Of a stretch of 64,000 bases of DNA, positions 1-8,713 are shown piece by piece. The stretch lies in the NCBI GenBank assembly GCA_005791165.1, contig SXXW01000025.1, positions 62,001 to 126,000 on the forward strand, in the 5' to 3' direction. The stretch is from Cytophagaceae bacterium (GTDB lineage: Bacteria > Bacteroidota > Bacteroidia > Cytophagales > Spirosomataceae). Made by a program: the position numbers and the translations under genes. Position 1 is the stretch's first letter; the number at the start of each line of letters is the position of its first letter. The notes under the pieces are model-generated. The model ran no database searches. It saw nothing but the letters and a program-made list of their open reading frames with translations, and was not told the DNA's origin.

Positions 1-1602
1 CCGGATTGTGATGGATTTAGACTTAAAAAGGAGTCTTTGCATTTTAAGATCGATGGTAAGCATATAGGTGAATTAGCTCAAATGGATGTCAGTGATTTGG
101 CCGAGTGGTTTTCTAATTTGGAGGAAAGAATTTCAGACCGACAAAAACAAATTGCGACAGAGGTATTGAAAGAAATTAAAAAAAGAATTGGGTTTTTGAC
201 GCAAATAGGACTTACCTATTTAACGCTAGACCGACCGATGAAAAGTTTGTCTGGCGGAGAATCCCAACGCATTCGTTTAGCGACCCAAATCGGAACGCAG
301 TTGGTGGGCGTGCTTTATATCATGGATGAACCATCCATCGGTTTACATCAGCGCGATAATGAAAAGTTAATTTTAGCTTTAAAAGATTTGCGCGACTTAG
401 GAAATTCAGTGCTGGTTGTCGAACACGACAAAGACATGATGTTAGAGTCTGACTACATTTTGGATATTGGACCTGGAGCGGGTCGACATGGTGGCCATGT
501 GGTTGGTTTTGGAAGTCCTTCAGAATTTTTAAAACTAGAAACGCCTACAGCCAAATATCTAAATGGAGCTTTGAAAATTGCCGCGCCTACAGTTCGTAGA
601 ACGGGGAACGGGAATTCAATTGTGCTTAAAGGCGCGCACGGAAATAATTTAAAAAATGTAAACGTTGAATTTCCTTTGGGTAAATTTATTACAGTTACTG
701 GTGTTTCTGGATCAGGAAAATCAACTTTAATTCACGACACCTTAGTCTTAAAATTGAAGCAATTTTTTGATCGAACCAAACGTGAGCCCCTACCATTTAA
801 GTCCATCACTGGCTTGGAATTTATTGACAAGGTTATTGAGGTAGACCAATCGCCCATCGGTCGGACCCCACGTTCAAACCCTGCTACCTATACTAATATG
901 TACACGGATATCAGGACTTTATACTGTGAACTACCTGAATCTAAAATTCGAGGCTATAAGGCAGGTCGATTTAGTTTTAATGTCAAAGGGGGTCGCTGTG
1001 AAGGTTGCGAAGGAGCAGGTAGAAAAAAAATTGAGATGGAATTTTTACCTGATGTATTTGTTGAATGCGAAACATGCAAGGGAAAAAGGTTTAATCGCGA
1101 AACCTTGGAAGTTCGTTTCAAGGGGAAATCGATTTCAGATGTATTGGATATGACGGTAGAACAGGCGCTCGATTTTTTTGAACATCAACCCCGTATTTTC
1201 CGTAGGGTTCAAACCTTATCTGAAGTGGGTTTAGGTTATATCACTTTAGGGCAGCATGCAACGACCTTATCTGGAGGTGAGGCGCAAAGGGTTAAATTAG
1301 CGGAAGAATTGTCAAAAAAAGACACGGGTAAAACATTGTATGTGCTGGACGAACCTACTACAGGATTGCATTTTCAAGATGTCAAATTACTCTTAGATGT
1401 ATTGCAAAAATTGGTGGATAAAGGCAATACCGTTTTGGTGATTGAACACAATATGGATGTAATTAAAGTATCGGATTATATTGTTGACATGGGTCCAGAA
1501 GGAGGAAATGCTGGGGGCCAATTGCTTATTTCGGGGACACCGGAGCAAGTGGCCAAATCTAAAAATAGCCATACAGGAAGATTTTTGAAAAAAGAACTTT
1601 AG
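1..1602 (+). CDS. uvrA: Excinuclease ABC subunit A, C-terminal part (cut by window start)
   Basis: DNA-damage recognition ATPase of the UvrABC nucleotide excision repair complex. The reading frame is open from base 1, so the true start lies upstream; about 534 of the usual ~940 residues are present. The fragment opens inside the first zinc-finger region (Cys followed by [10 protein letters not shown]), then has the first ABC signature (LSGGESQR) with Walker B (MDEPSIGLH). The second ATPase follows: Walker [10 protein letters not shown] near base 710, the second zinc finger (two CxxC pairs, near 996-1080), signature LSGGEAQR and Walker [10 protein letters not shown]. All second-domain motifs are intact. 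The next gene begins after a 165-base gap. Confidence 0.97.
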   Translation, partial: PDCDGFRLKKESLHFKIDGKHIGELAQMDVSDLAEWFSNLEERISDRQKQIATEVLKEIKKRIGFLTQIGLTYLTLDRPMKSLSGGESQRIRLATQIGTQLVGVLYIMDEPSIGLHQRDNEKLILALKDLRDLGNSVLVVEHDKDMMLESDYILDIGPGAGRHGGHVVGFGSPSEFLKLETPTAKYLNGALKIAAPTVRRTGNGNSIVLKGAHGNNLKNVNVEFPLGKFITVTGVSGSGKSTLIHDTLVLKLKQFFDRTKREPLPFKSITGLEFIDKVIEVDQSPIGRTPRSNPATYTNMYTDIRTLYCELPESKIRGYKAGRFSFNVKGGRCEGCEGAGRKKIEMEFLPDVFVECETCKGKRFNRETLEVRFKGKSISDVLDMTVEQALDFFEHQPRIFRRVQTLSEVGLGYITLGQHATTLSGGEAQRVKLAEELSKKDTGKTLYVLDEPTTGLHFQDVKLLLDVLQKLVDKGNTVLVIEHNMDVIKVSDYIVDMGPEGGNAGGQLLISGTPEQVAKSKNSHTGRFLKKEL

Positions 1603-1630
1603 TGCAAGGCTTAGAATGTTTGGGTCTTCT

Positions 1631-1663
1631 AAGGTAATTTTTCATAGGATAAAAATTTACCTT
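1631..1663 (+). terminator. Inverted repeat after uvrA, possible terminator
   Basis: AAGGTAA (1631-1637) is complementary to TTACCTT (1657-1663). Five further T-A pairs continue inward across a one-base bulge, leaving an 8-base loop. It lies 29 bases after the uvrA stop, which is where a terminator would sit, but no T tract follows, so intrinsic termination is uncertain. The motif ACCTTAAA recurs at about 1691, outside the hairpin. Confidence 0.35.
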
Positions 1664-1767
1664 AAAATATGATCCATTTGATTTTTTTCTACCTTAAATT
1701 TATTTAGTTTTCGGCTTGAAATTTTTGCCTCAATGCTTTCTCCCTTTGGGGGCGTTTTGATTAATTA

Positions 1768-3090
1768 ATGGATATGACCTATTTTTTTCAATTTCTTTTT
1801 ATCGCTTTGTTGGTTTCTATGAGTTATTTAATCGCGATGCGATTTAAAGGCATATTGGCTACGATTCGATTATCCCAACCTATTCAATTATCAGATCAGC
1901 CCATTGAACGTTGGAAGCGAGTATTTCTACTGGCTTTTGGGCAAAAAAAGATGTTTCAAAAACCTTTTGTTGGCCTCATGCATTTCTTGATTTATATCGG
2001 TTTCATTTTGATTAATGTAGAAATTCTGGAGATTATTTTGGATGGAATTTTAGGAACGCATCGATTGTTTGCTCCTTTTTTAGGTTCACTTTACCCGCTA
2101 CTTTTGAATTTTTTTGAGCTTTTAGCAGCAGGTGTATTTTTAGCATGTCTCGTATTTTTTGCGCGTCGGGGTATATTCAAAGTCCAACGTTTGCAACCTG
2201 AAAAACATTCAGAATTAAAGGGATTTCCAATGAAAGATGCCTATACTATTTTGATTGTTGAGTGTATATTGATGGCCGCATTATGGACGATGAATGCTGC
2301 GGATGCGATTTTACAAAGTAGAGTTGTGGAACATTATCATGAGGTAGGCTCGTTCATTGTCTCAAGGAATTTAATTCCATTTTTAAATGCTTATAGTACG
2401 GATGCTTTGTTTTTAGTTGAGCGAATTGCATGGTGGTTTCACATTGCTGGCATCTTGGGATTTGCTCTTTATGTTACCTATTCCAAGCACTTGCATATCT
2501 TTTTTGCGTTCCCTGCTGCTTATTATTCTAGTTTAAAATCATCTGCTTATATTCCGAGTTTGTCAACAGTGACCCACGAAGTCAATTTAATGTTAGGCAA
2601 AAGCGTATCGGGTGAAGCTGCGCCAACCTCCTTGCGATTTGGGGCCAAGGACGTCATGGATTTGAATTGGAAAAATCTTTTAGACGCATATAGTTGTACC
2701 GAATGTGGACGTTGCACAGACGAATGCCCGGCCAATCAAACAGGTAAATTATTATCTCCTCGGAAAATAATGATGGATACCCGAGATCGACTGGAGGAAG
2801 TTGGCGTGATTTTATCAAAAAATAAGGGTCAATTTGTCGATGACGGAAAATCATTATTGGATAAAATTAGTGGGGAAGAATTACGCGCTTGTACGACTTG
2901 TCAAGCATGTGTGGAGGCCTGTCCTATGGAATTATCGCCTCTAAATATTATTCTGGAATTGAGAAGGTACCAAATCATGGAAATGTCGGATGCCCCTGCG
3001 GCTTGGAATTCTATGTTTTCAAATATTGAAACAAATCAAGCCCCTTGGAAATTCAATCCTTCGGATCGAATGAATTGGACAAAATCATAA
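1768..3090 (+). CDS. Membrane (Fe-S)-binding electron-transfer protein (HdrC/NarI-like fusion)
   Basis: A 440-residue protein. The N-terminal ~240 residues hold about five hydrophobic helices (roughly 3-25, 67-90, 105-130, 155-175, 215-235), like the NarI-type cytochrome b domain of heterodisulfide-reductase-like proteins. A soluble C-terminal domain has two CxxCxxCxxxCP motifs (C310/C313/C316/C320 and C375/C378/C381/C385), which should bind two 4Fe-4S clusters. The expected role is passing electrons between the quinone pool and a soluble partner. The likely partner is the CCG-domain protein at 4091, one gene downstream. The physiological donor and acceptor are unknown. An alternative ATG lies two codons downstream of the start. 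Confidence 0.85.
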   Translation: MDMTYFFQFLFIALLVSMSYLIAMRFKGILATIRLSQPIQLSDQPIERWKRVFLLAFGQKKMFQKPFVGLMHFLIYIGFILINVEILEIILDGILGTHRLFAPFLGSLYPLLLNFFELLAAGVFLACLVFFARRGIFKVQRLQPEKHSELKGFPMKDAYTILIVECILMAALWTMNAADAILQSRVVEHYHEVGSFIVSRNLIPFLNAYSTDALFLVERIAWWFHIAGILGFALYVTYSKHLHIFFAFPAAYYSSLKSSAYIPSLSTVTHEVNLMLGKSVSGEAAPTSLRFGAKDVMDLNWKNLLDAYSCTECGRCTDECPANQTGKLLSPRKIMMDTRDRLEEVGVILSKNKGQFVDDGKSLLDKISGEELRACTTCQACVEACPMELSPLNIILELRRYQIMEMSDAPAAWNSMFSNIETNQAPWKFNPSDRMNWTKS

Positions 3091-3093
3091 GCA

Positions 3094-4089
3094 ATGAAAA
3101 AAGTATTAATGGGCCTTTTAGCCCTGATCATTATTTATATTATCGGACCTAAGCCATCTGCTCCGGTGTTGAATGCAAGTCCAACTTGGACCCAAATTCC
3201 GGATTCGATGCCGCAAATTTCTGAGTTTATCAAGCAAAAGGAGTTAGCCAATAAGGAGTTAAAGCCTGGTAATGAAGCAAAAATTATTTGGGCTGATTCC
3301 TTACATCCTCAGAAAACTAAATATACTTTTTTATATGTGCATGGTTTTTCAGCTTCACAGATGGAGGGCGATCCGGTACACCGACAAGTTGCCGCGGCGT
3401 TCAATGGAAATTTAGTATTAGCTAGAGTCGCAGGACATGGTGAAAAGACCTCAGATCATACACTGGGAAATGTTACGGCTGATGATTATTATGCGAGCGT
3501 CGAGAACTATTTGGCGATAGCGAAAAAACTGGGCCAAGAGGTGATTGTGATGGGGACATCCTTCGGTGGAGCGATGACGGTATATTTAGCCTCAAAGCAT
3601 CCAGAAATTAAAGCCATCATTTTATATGGCCCATGCATTGAGGTAGCGGACCCAAGTGCAGCGTTATTAGACAACCCTTGGGGGCTCCAATTAGCCCGAC
3701 TTATAAAAGGGGGAGAATACAATGAAATACCAAGCAAAAATAAGGCGCATGATGCCTATTGGAATTTGCATTATCGGTTTGAGGCTGTGGTAGAAATGCA
3801 AAACTTCTTGACACACACGATGAAAAAAGAAGTTTTTAACCAGGTAAAAACACCTGTTTTGTTGACGTATTATTATAAAGACGAGGCTCATCAAGATCAA
3901 GTAGTTTCAGTCAAAGCGATGCAAGAAATGTTTCCTGAATTAGGAACATCTTCTGCGCTTAAGCAAGAAATTGCTTTTCCTGAGTCAGGTAATCATGTGA
4001 TAACATCACCTATTTTGGGAAATAAAACGGAGCTTCCGATGCAGGCTTCCGTAAAATTTTTAAATGAAGTCGTAAAATTAAATAAGTAA
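3094..4089 (+). CDS. Alpha/beta hydrolase, exported or membrane-anchored
   Basis: A 331-residue serine hydrolase. A single N-terminal hydrophobic segment (residues ~3-16) serves as signal or anchor. The fold is shown by LYVHGFSAS (oxyanion-hole HG region), the nucleophile elbow GTSFGG with Ser156, and a late His in SGNHVI. An acid residue probably lies in the DEAHQDQ region before it. It resembles carboxylesterases and monoacylglycerol-lipase-like enzymes; the substrate cannot be inferred. It sits 3 bases after the membrane Fe-S gene and 1 base before the CCG-domain gene, so it is almost certainly cotranscribed and splits an otherwise functionally paired set. Confidence 0.85.
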   Translation: MKKVLMGLLALIIIYIIGPKPSAPVLNASPTWTQIPDSMPQISEFIKQKELANKELKPGNEAKIIWADSLHPQKTKYTFLYVHGFSASQMEGDPVHRQVAAAFNGNLVLARVAGHGEKTSDHTLGNVTADDYYASVENYLAIAKKLGQEVIVMGTSFGGAMTVYLASKHPEIKAIILYGPCIEVADPSAALLDNPWGLQLARLIKGGEYNEIPSKNKAHDAYWNLHYRFEAVVEMQNFLTHTMKKEVFNQVKTPVLLTYYYKDEAHQDQVVSVKAMQEMFPELGTSSALKQEIAFPESGNHVITSPILGNKTELPMQASVKFLNEVVKLNK

Positions 4090-4090
4090 T

Positions 4091-4873
4091 ATGTCTGAGA
4101 TGGTGTTAAATATTCGAACAATGGCTGATTATTTAGCTAAGGGTGAAATGCCAGAATATTTATTTTGGGTGGGTTGTGCAGGTTCATTTGATGACCGACA
4201 AAAAAAGGTGACGCGTGCTTTTTGTGAGATTTTACAAAAGGCTGAAATTTCATATGCCATTTTGGGAACGGAGGAATCTTGCACTGGAGATCCAGCTCGA
4301 AGAACAGGAAATGAATTTTTGTTTCAAATGCAGGCGATGACCAATATTGAGGTGCTCAATATGTACCAAGTAAAAAAGATTGTGACGGCCTGTCCACATT
4401 GTTTTAATACGTTGAAAAACGAATATCCAAGTCTTGGGGGAACCTATGATGTTATTCACCACACAGAATTATTGGCTCAATTGCTGAAGGAGGGCAAAAT
4501 CGAAATCTCGGAGGAAAGAGAGGAGATTGCCTTTCATGATTCTTGTTATTTGGGTCGAGGAAACGGAATTTATGAAGCGCCCAGAGAAATTATTTCGGAA
4601 CTTCAAAAAGATTTAAAAGAGTTAAAAAGTTGCCGCACCAAAGGACTTTGTTGCGGTGCCGGTGGGGCCCAAGTATTTAAAGAACCGGAACCAGGTGCTA
4701 TGGATGTCCAGGTAAAACGTACCGAAGAGATTATTGAATCCGGAGTAAAAAAAGTAGCGATTGCGTGTCCTTTTTGCATGGTGATGATTCAAGATGGTTT
4801 AAATAAAACCGGCCATGACAAAGATATCCAAGTAGTGGACTTAGCTGAGTTAGTCCAAAAAGCAATGAAATAA
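4091..4873 (+). CDS. CCG-domain (Fe-S)-binding protein, HdrB/GlcF-like
   Basis: A 260-residue cytoplasmic protein with two cysteine-rich CCG-type domains, as in HdrB, GlcF and LutA. The second domain is canonical: DSCYLGRGN, LCCGAGGAQ and ACPFC. The first is a variant: GCAGS, then EESCTGDPARR in place of the paired CC, then ACPHC. Such domains bind an unusual Fe-S cluster and work with 4Fe-4S ferredoxin-like partners. The partner here is most likely the membrane protein at 1768-3090. It is 1 base after the hydrolase and 1 base before the next gene, so it is cotranscribed. The electron acceptor is unknown. Confidence 0.87.
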   Translation: MSEMVLNIRTMADYLAKGEMPEYLFWVGCAGSFDDRQKKVTRAFCEILQKAEISYAILGTEESCTGDPARRTGNEFLFQMQAMTNIEVLNMYQVKKIVTACPHCFNTLKNEYPSLGGTYDVIHHTELLAQLLKEGKIEISEEREEIAFHDSCYLGRGNGIYEAPREIISELQKDLKELKSCRTKGLCCGAGGAQVFKEPEPGAMDVQVKRTEEIIESGVKKVAIACPFCMVMIQDGLNKTGHDKDIQVVDLAELVQKAMK

Positions 4874-4874
4874 G

Positions 4875-5369
4875 ATGTATATACCTTTCGAACAATTACC
4901 AGATCAGTCCCGTGTGTGGGTGTATCAAGCAAATCGTCCTTTGAAGGGCGAGGAAATTGAGCAAATAAGGTCATTTTTAATGAATGAAATGAATGCTTGG
5001 GCTGCTCATGGAGCTCCGCTCAATGCATCTTTTGAGATTCGATTTAATCAAGTCATTATTGTCGCAGTTAATGAAGATGTAAATCAAGCTTCAGGTTGTT
5101 CGATCGACGCATCTAGCCGGTGGTTTAAATCTTTAGGAGAGTTGCTTCAAGTAGATTTTTTTGATCGGCAAATTGCTAGCATTCAAGGGGAACAAATCTC
5201 ACTTATACCGATAGCATCGATTAAAGATTTTATATTGAGCGCTAATTTGTTGGAAGAAGATTTCATCATCCCACCACAAACAGCAGACTTAGGTCAATAC
5301 AGAAACCAATGGCTTCAGATGGTTAAAGAATCATGGTTGAAAAAATACTTAGTTAAATCAAGCGTTTAA
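4875..5369 (+). CDS. Conserved hypothetical protein of Bacteroidota (164 aa)
   Basis: A soluble 164-residue protein with no signal peptide or membrane helix. From memory, relatives in Bacteroidota are often labelled 'ABC transporter ATPase', but I see no Walker A, signature or Walker B motif, so that label is not supported. The N-terminus (YIPFEQLPDQSRVWVYQANR) and the motif around SRWFKSLGELLQ look conserved. It lies between the CCG-domain Fe-S gene (1 base) and the methionine sulfoxide reductase gene (1 base), so a redox-linked role is possible by context only. Confidence 0.75.
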   Translation: MYIPFEQLPDQSRVWVYQANRPLKGEEIEQIRSFLMNEMNAWAAHGAPLNASFEIRFNQVIIVAVNEDVNQASGCSIDASSRWFKSLGELLQVDFFDRQIASIQGEQISLIPIASIKDFILSANLLEEDFIIPPQTADLGQYRNQWLQMVKESWLKKYLVKSSV

Positions 5370-5370
5370 T

Positions 5371-5862
5371 ATGGCGGAAGATTTAATCAAAATTAGCGGA
5401 ACAAGAGCGGATCAGTATGCAAACTTGTATCCTCAAATTCAATCTTTGTTGGCCGGAGAAACGGACCTATATGCTAACCTCGCCAATATAGCGGCAGCCA
5501 TCCATGATATTTTCGGATTTTTTTGGGTAGGTTTTTATTTGGTGAAAGGAGATGAATTAGTCTTAGGTCCTTTTCAAGGCCCTGTGGCCTGTACTCGAAT
5601 TCCTTTTCATAAAGGAGTTTGTGGATATGCCTATACGGAAAGAAAAACAGTTGTCGTTCCTAATGTAGATGAATTCCCTGGACATATCGCCTGCGCCTCT
5701 GCCTCAAAATCTGAAATCGTAATTCCGGTATTTCATGAGAATCGAGTGATTTTAGTTCTCGACGTGGACTCAGATTCTTTAAATGATTTTACTGAGGTAG
5801 ACCAAATAGGCCTTGAGAAAATCATGGGTATACTTGAGGAAAATTGGGGGAACTGGAATTAA
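5371..5862 (+). CDS. msrC: Free methionine-R-sulfoxide reductase (GAF domain)
   Basis: A 163-residue single GAF-domain protein that reduces free L-methionine-(R)-sulfoxide. The three family cysteines are present: Cys74 (VACTRI), Cys84 (GVCG) and Cys108 (IACAS). Their spacing of 10 and 24 residues equals that of the E. coli enzyme (Cys84/94/118). The fingerprint FFWVGFYLV and the downstream PGHIACASASKSEIV also fit. It is the last gene of the plus-strand group starting at 1768 and ends tail-to-tail with psd, sharing the bases TTAA (5859-5862). Confidence 0.93.
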   Translation: MAEDLIKISGTRADQYANLYPQIQSLLAGETDLYANLANIAAAIHDIFGFFWVGFYLVKGDELVLGPFQGPVACTRIPFHKGVCGYAYTERKTVVVPNVDEFPGHIACASASKSEIVIPVFHENRVILVLDVDSDSLNDFTEVDQIGLEKIMGILEENWGNWN

Positions 5863-6518
5863 CGAAGTTTTGCAATAACCGTTTCTCCGCCGACAGGCTT
5901 ATCGCCTAAATTGACACAGATTTCGGCATCTAAGGGCAAGAAAATATCGATTCTACTTCCAAATTTGATAAACCCAAATTCTGAACCTTGGGTGACTGAG
6001 TCATTTTCTTTGGCGTACCAACAAATTCTTTTGGCGAGTGCGCCTGCTATTTGACGAAATAATATTTCAGTGCCATTTTCATGTTTAACCACGTAGGTCG
6101 TGCGTTCATTTTCAGTGCTTGATTTTGGATGCCAAGCTACAAGGAATTTCCCCGGATGGTATTTGAAATAGGAAACAATACCTGAAATGGGATTGAAATT
6201 AATGTGCACATTTAAGGGCGACATAAAAATCGAAATCTGCCTACGCGTACCTTTGAAATATTCAGATTCTACGGTTTCTTCGATCACAACTACCTTTCCA
6301 TCCGCTGGGGCAATAATATGTTGCGAATTTATTTCGGTATGTCGTTTCGGTACTCTGAAAAATTGTAAAATGATCAAATAAAATAGAGAAGTAATGACAA
6401 CAATGAATTCCCTTAGGTATTCTCGGTCTGGAAAAAGATAGGCAAAAAACGCATTGATGCCCAGGACAATGATGAGTGATGTGATTAATAAAGTCCTTCC
6501 TTCGCGGTGTAAGGTCAT
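5859..6518 (-). CDS. psd: Phosphatidylserine decarboxylase, short bacterial (PSD-A) type
   Basis: A 219-residue proenzyme that decarboxylates phosphatidylserine to phosphatidylethanolamine at the inner membrane. There are hydrophobic N-terminal helices (residues ~10-30 and 38-54), then PADGKV (71-76) and MSPLNVHINF (99-108). The self-cleavage site is KFGSRIDIFLP: cleavage between Gly187 and Ser188 would create the pyruvoyl group on Ser188. This is the short family without the long-form extension. The partner gene pssA is not adjacent. Its stop shares bases with the msrC stop. Confidence 0.94.
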   Translation of the reverse strand: MTLHREGRTLLITSLIIVLGINAFFAYLFPDREYLREFIVVITSLFYLIILQFFRVPKRHTEINSQHIIAPADGKVVVIEETVESEYFKGTRRQISIFMSPLNVHINFNPISGIVSYFKYHPGKFLVAWHPKSSTENERTTYVVKHENGTEILFRQIAGALAKRICWYAKENDSVTQGSEFGFIKFGSRIDIFLPLDAEICVNLGDKPVGGETVIAKLR

Positions 6519-6680
6519 AATTTAATTATTTCAATGGGTAGCTTATTGTTTTAAGCTCAGAATTATAATTCAAAATTAGCCATTTTCGTTTAAATAATGT
6601 CAAGATTTCTCATTCATACGATAAGAATTATTTAAGTTTTATATAAAAAAATTGCATTTTTGGATACAATTAAATTTCAG

Positions 6681-8108
6681 ATGCGGTATTTCAAATTTCT
6701 ATTTTTCTTTCTTTTTCTTTCGTTTGCTGGACCAGTATCTGCTCAAATGGCTAAATGGATCCATCCAAAGTCTGGAAATATTTACCAGATTAATTTTGAA
6801 ACAAAAGAGTTTTTTGAAAATAAAGATGGGGCTCAATGGAATAAAATAGCTGACTTAAATTTTCAAGATATTAAAAGTTATGATCTGATTTCGGGGAATA
6901 GGCACTATCAAGAAATTCCTATTCCAGGTTCAAGCTTATCTTATTTATTGGTCAGTTGCACGGGCCAAGTATATCAATTAGATCGAAAAAATTGGGTTTT
7001 AAAACGCATCGATCAAACTTTTTATCGAGGCGCAAATTGCGCAGCGATTAAATTTCTTCGGAATGGGGTTTTGTATTCTTTTGGTGGGTATGGATTTTGG
7101 CAATCATCCAATGTGCTAACGAAATATGATCCTATTAATAAAGAATGGATAAGTATAGGAGTTAAGGGGGACGTGCCTTTGGCTATTAATGATGGAATTT
7201 CAGCATATCTTTCTTCAAGGGATGTTTTCATCACAGTGGGTAATCTGAAAGTAAATGATTCAAAAATGTATGAAAGTGCAGTATTTGATTGGAATATTTA
7301 CGAATATGGATTTAAGGACAATGATTTCAAGAAAGTTGGAACAATTCATTTAGAAGAGTTAAAGAAATATTTAGAAAAAGATCTCTATCGGAATTTCTTA
7401 TTTAATGGAAGGTATTTTATTTTGATCGATAAATCTATACAGGTCTACCGCTACGATTCCATGATTATCATCGATCTTTTTGATAATTTCAAAACGTACC
7501 GTTGGCTTAATTCAGGCAGATTGCCAGTTTCAGGAAATAATGACAACTTTAGTGATCAGGAAATACATTATAAAGGGAAAGACTCATTGGCCTGGTCATC
7601 TAATTTTTCCTCCAAAAATTCAACAACTAAAAAATCTATTCAATACGTCATTTCCATTAATGACGTTTTAGCTGACTCAGAATATTTAGGTAAGCTAACC
7701 GACGAACCTTGGTATATGGAATTTTTTAAAGTGATCATGTTAAGCATAGGCATTCTGGTCACCATGTTTTTTATTTTTGTCATTGGCAACATTAAGAGAA
7801 ATCGAATAAAAAGAAATTTAAAAAATGTTTTGGGAGAAAATGAACAAAAGCTATTAGATTTCTTTTTATTAAATTATAGCCAAGGGTATGTTAATGGGCA
7901 TCAACTAATCGCGTATTTTGGGCGGCATAAGGGCTCTCCAGAATCCCAAAGACAGTTTAGATCTAAGTTGATAGACAATTTCACTAAATCACTAGCCCTG
8001 ATTTTTCAAAAATCTAATATCCTCGATATTCAACAAGATGAGAAGGACCAAAGGATGTTGAACTATCGATTGAATGATAAGATTTATAAAATTATCTCCA
8101 AGCTTTAG
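6681..8108 (+). CDS. Exported Kelch-like protein with one membrane helix and cytoplasmic C-terminal domain
   Basis: About 475 residues, unassigned. I start it at ATG 6681 because a clean signal peptide follows directly (MRYFKFLFFFLFLS to VSAQ); an in-frame TTG at 6660 would only add a polar tail. Residues ~20-340 look beta-rich, with Kelch-like phrases (FGGYGFWQSS, LTKYDPINKEW). A membrane helix lies near residues 350-370, followed by a basic stop-transfer stretch (NIKRNRIKRN). The final ~100 residues are predicted cytoplasmic. They carry a pattern (LIAYFG, SQRQFRSKLI, DQRMLNYRL) that reminds me of winged-helix-like tails of Bacteroidota membrane regulators; this is recollection, not a search. 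Function unknown. Confidence 0.7.
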   Translation: MRYFKFLFFFLFLSFAGPVSAQMAKWIHPKSGNIYQINFETKEFFENKDGAQWNKIADLNFQDIKSYDLISGNRHYQEIPIPGSSLSYLLVSCTGQVYQLDRKNWVLKRIDQTFYRGANCAAIKFLRNGVLYSFGGYGFWQSSNVLTKYDPINKEWISIGVKGDVPLAINDGISAYLSSRDVFITVGNLKVNDSKMYESAVFDWNIYEYGFKDNDFKKVGTIHLEELKKYLEKDLYRNFLFNGRYFILIDKSIQVYRYDSMIIIDLFDNFKTYRWLNSGRLPVSGNNDNFSDQEIHYKGKDSLAWSSNFSSKNSTTKKSIQYVISINDVLADSEYLGKLTDEPWYMEFFKVIMLSIGILVTMFFIFVIGNIKRNRIKRNLKNVLGENEQKLLDFFLLNYSQGYVNGHQLIAYFGRHKGSPESQRQFRSKLIDNFTKSLALIFQKSNILDIQQDEKDQRMLNYRLNDKIYKIISKL

Positions 8109-8663
8109 TTATTTCTGAAAGATGATGACGGGTTCAGTCTCAATCGTGTTACTTTGTTGGAATGCCTTGTCTTTAATGTAAATCTGAAATTTTAAGGTAT
8201 CATTAAATTCAGTGAAAAGAGGCGAATAGCCTTTGTAAAAGGCATAAACAAATTGGGTTGAATAGGAAATGGATCCTTCTATGGGACCTGGTTTTTGATC
8301 GGGACGCAATTGGAAATTGATTAATCCGCCAATTTTTGGGCTAAATACGACAGGTACATATTTGCCATTTTTCTTCAATAAGACATCCACCTCAAAATTT
8401 CTAAAGTCTTTATATTTTACATTTGCTTTTATTTCTTCCGCTGTAATTCCAAGGTCTCCATCGCCATCTTCAAAGCGAATACTCATAATAATCGAATCTA
8501 TTTTTGTTTTACCGCCAAAACCGTCATTACTTATTTTGGTGATTTTTTGGATGGATTCAAACGAGATGGCTGGTGTGGTGCTAAACTCAGGTTCCTTCAC
8601 GCAACTCATTATGAGTAGCGTCAAAGAAAGAGTTAAACAGAATAAAAAACTTTTATTGGACAT
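8109..8663 (-). CDS. Hypothetical lipoprotein (184 aa)
   Basis: It has a type II signal peptide: a hydrophobic N-terminus to residue ~18, lipobox LIMSC with the lipidated Cys at about residue 21, then VKEPEF. The mature part is predicted to be beta-rich and contains FEDGDGDLGIT, an acidic motif found in many small Bacteroidota lipoproteins. No enzymatic motif is visible. It is convergent with the 6681-8108 gene, with the two stops directly adjacent (8108/8109). Function unknown; probably anchored to the inner or outer membrane, facing the periplasm or the surface. Confidence 0.75.
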   Translation of the reverse strand: MSNKSFLFCLTLSLTLLIMSCVKEPEFSTTPAISFESIQKITKISNDGFGGKTKIDSIIMSIRFEDGDGDLGITAEEIKANVKYKDFRNFEVDVLLKKNGKYVPVVFSPKIGGLINFQLRPDQKPGPIEGSISYSTQFVYAFYKGYSPLFTEFNDTLKFQIYIKDKAFQQSNTIETEPVIIFQK

Positions 8664-8704
8664 CCAATTCGGAAATTAAGAATCGTAAAGTTAATGATTT
8701 GGTT

Positions 8705-8712
8705 TAATTTTG
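8705..8712 (+). promoter_or_regulatory. Bacteroidota -7 motif directly before the luxE-like start
   Basis: TAATTTTG fits TAnnTTTG and ends one base before the ATG at 8714. No -33 TTG is seen at the right distance. If it is used, the transcript would start at or just inside the annotated start codon, making either a leaderless mRNA or a true start at Met8 (8735). Confidence 0.3.
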
Positions 8713-8713
8713 T

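Noticed and set aside
4875-5369. 'ABC transporter ATPase' label for the conserved hypothetical protein
   Set aside because: No Walker A, signature or Walker B motif is present, so the name is not supported.
8317-8679. Plus-strand open frame (120 codons) over the lipoprotein gene
   Set aside because: The minus-strand frame has a clear lipoprotein signal peptide and a domain-like motif; the plus frame has none.
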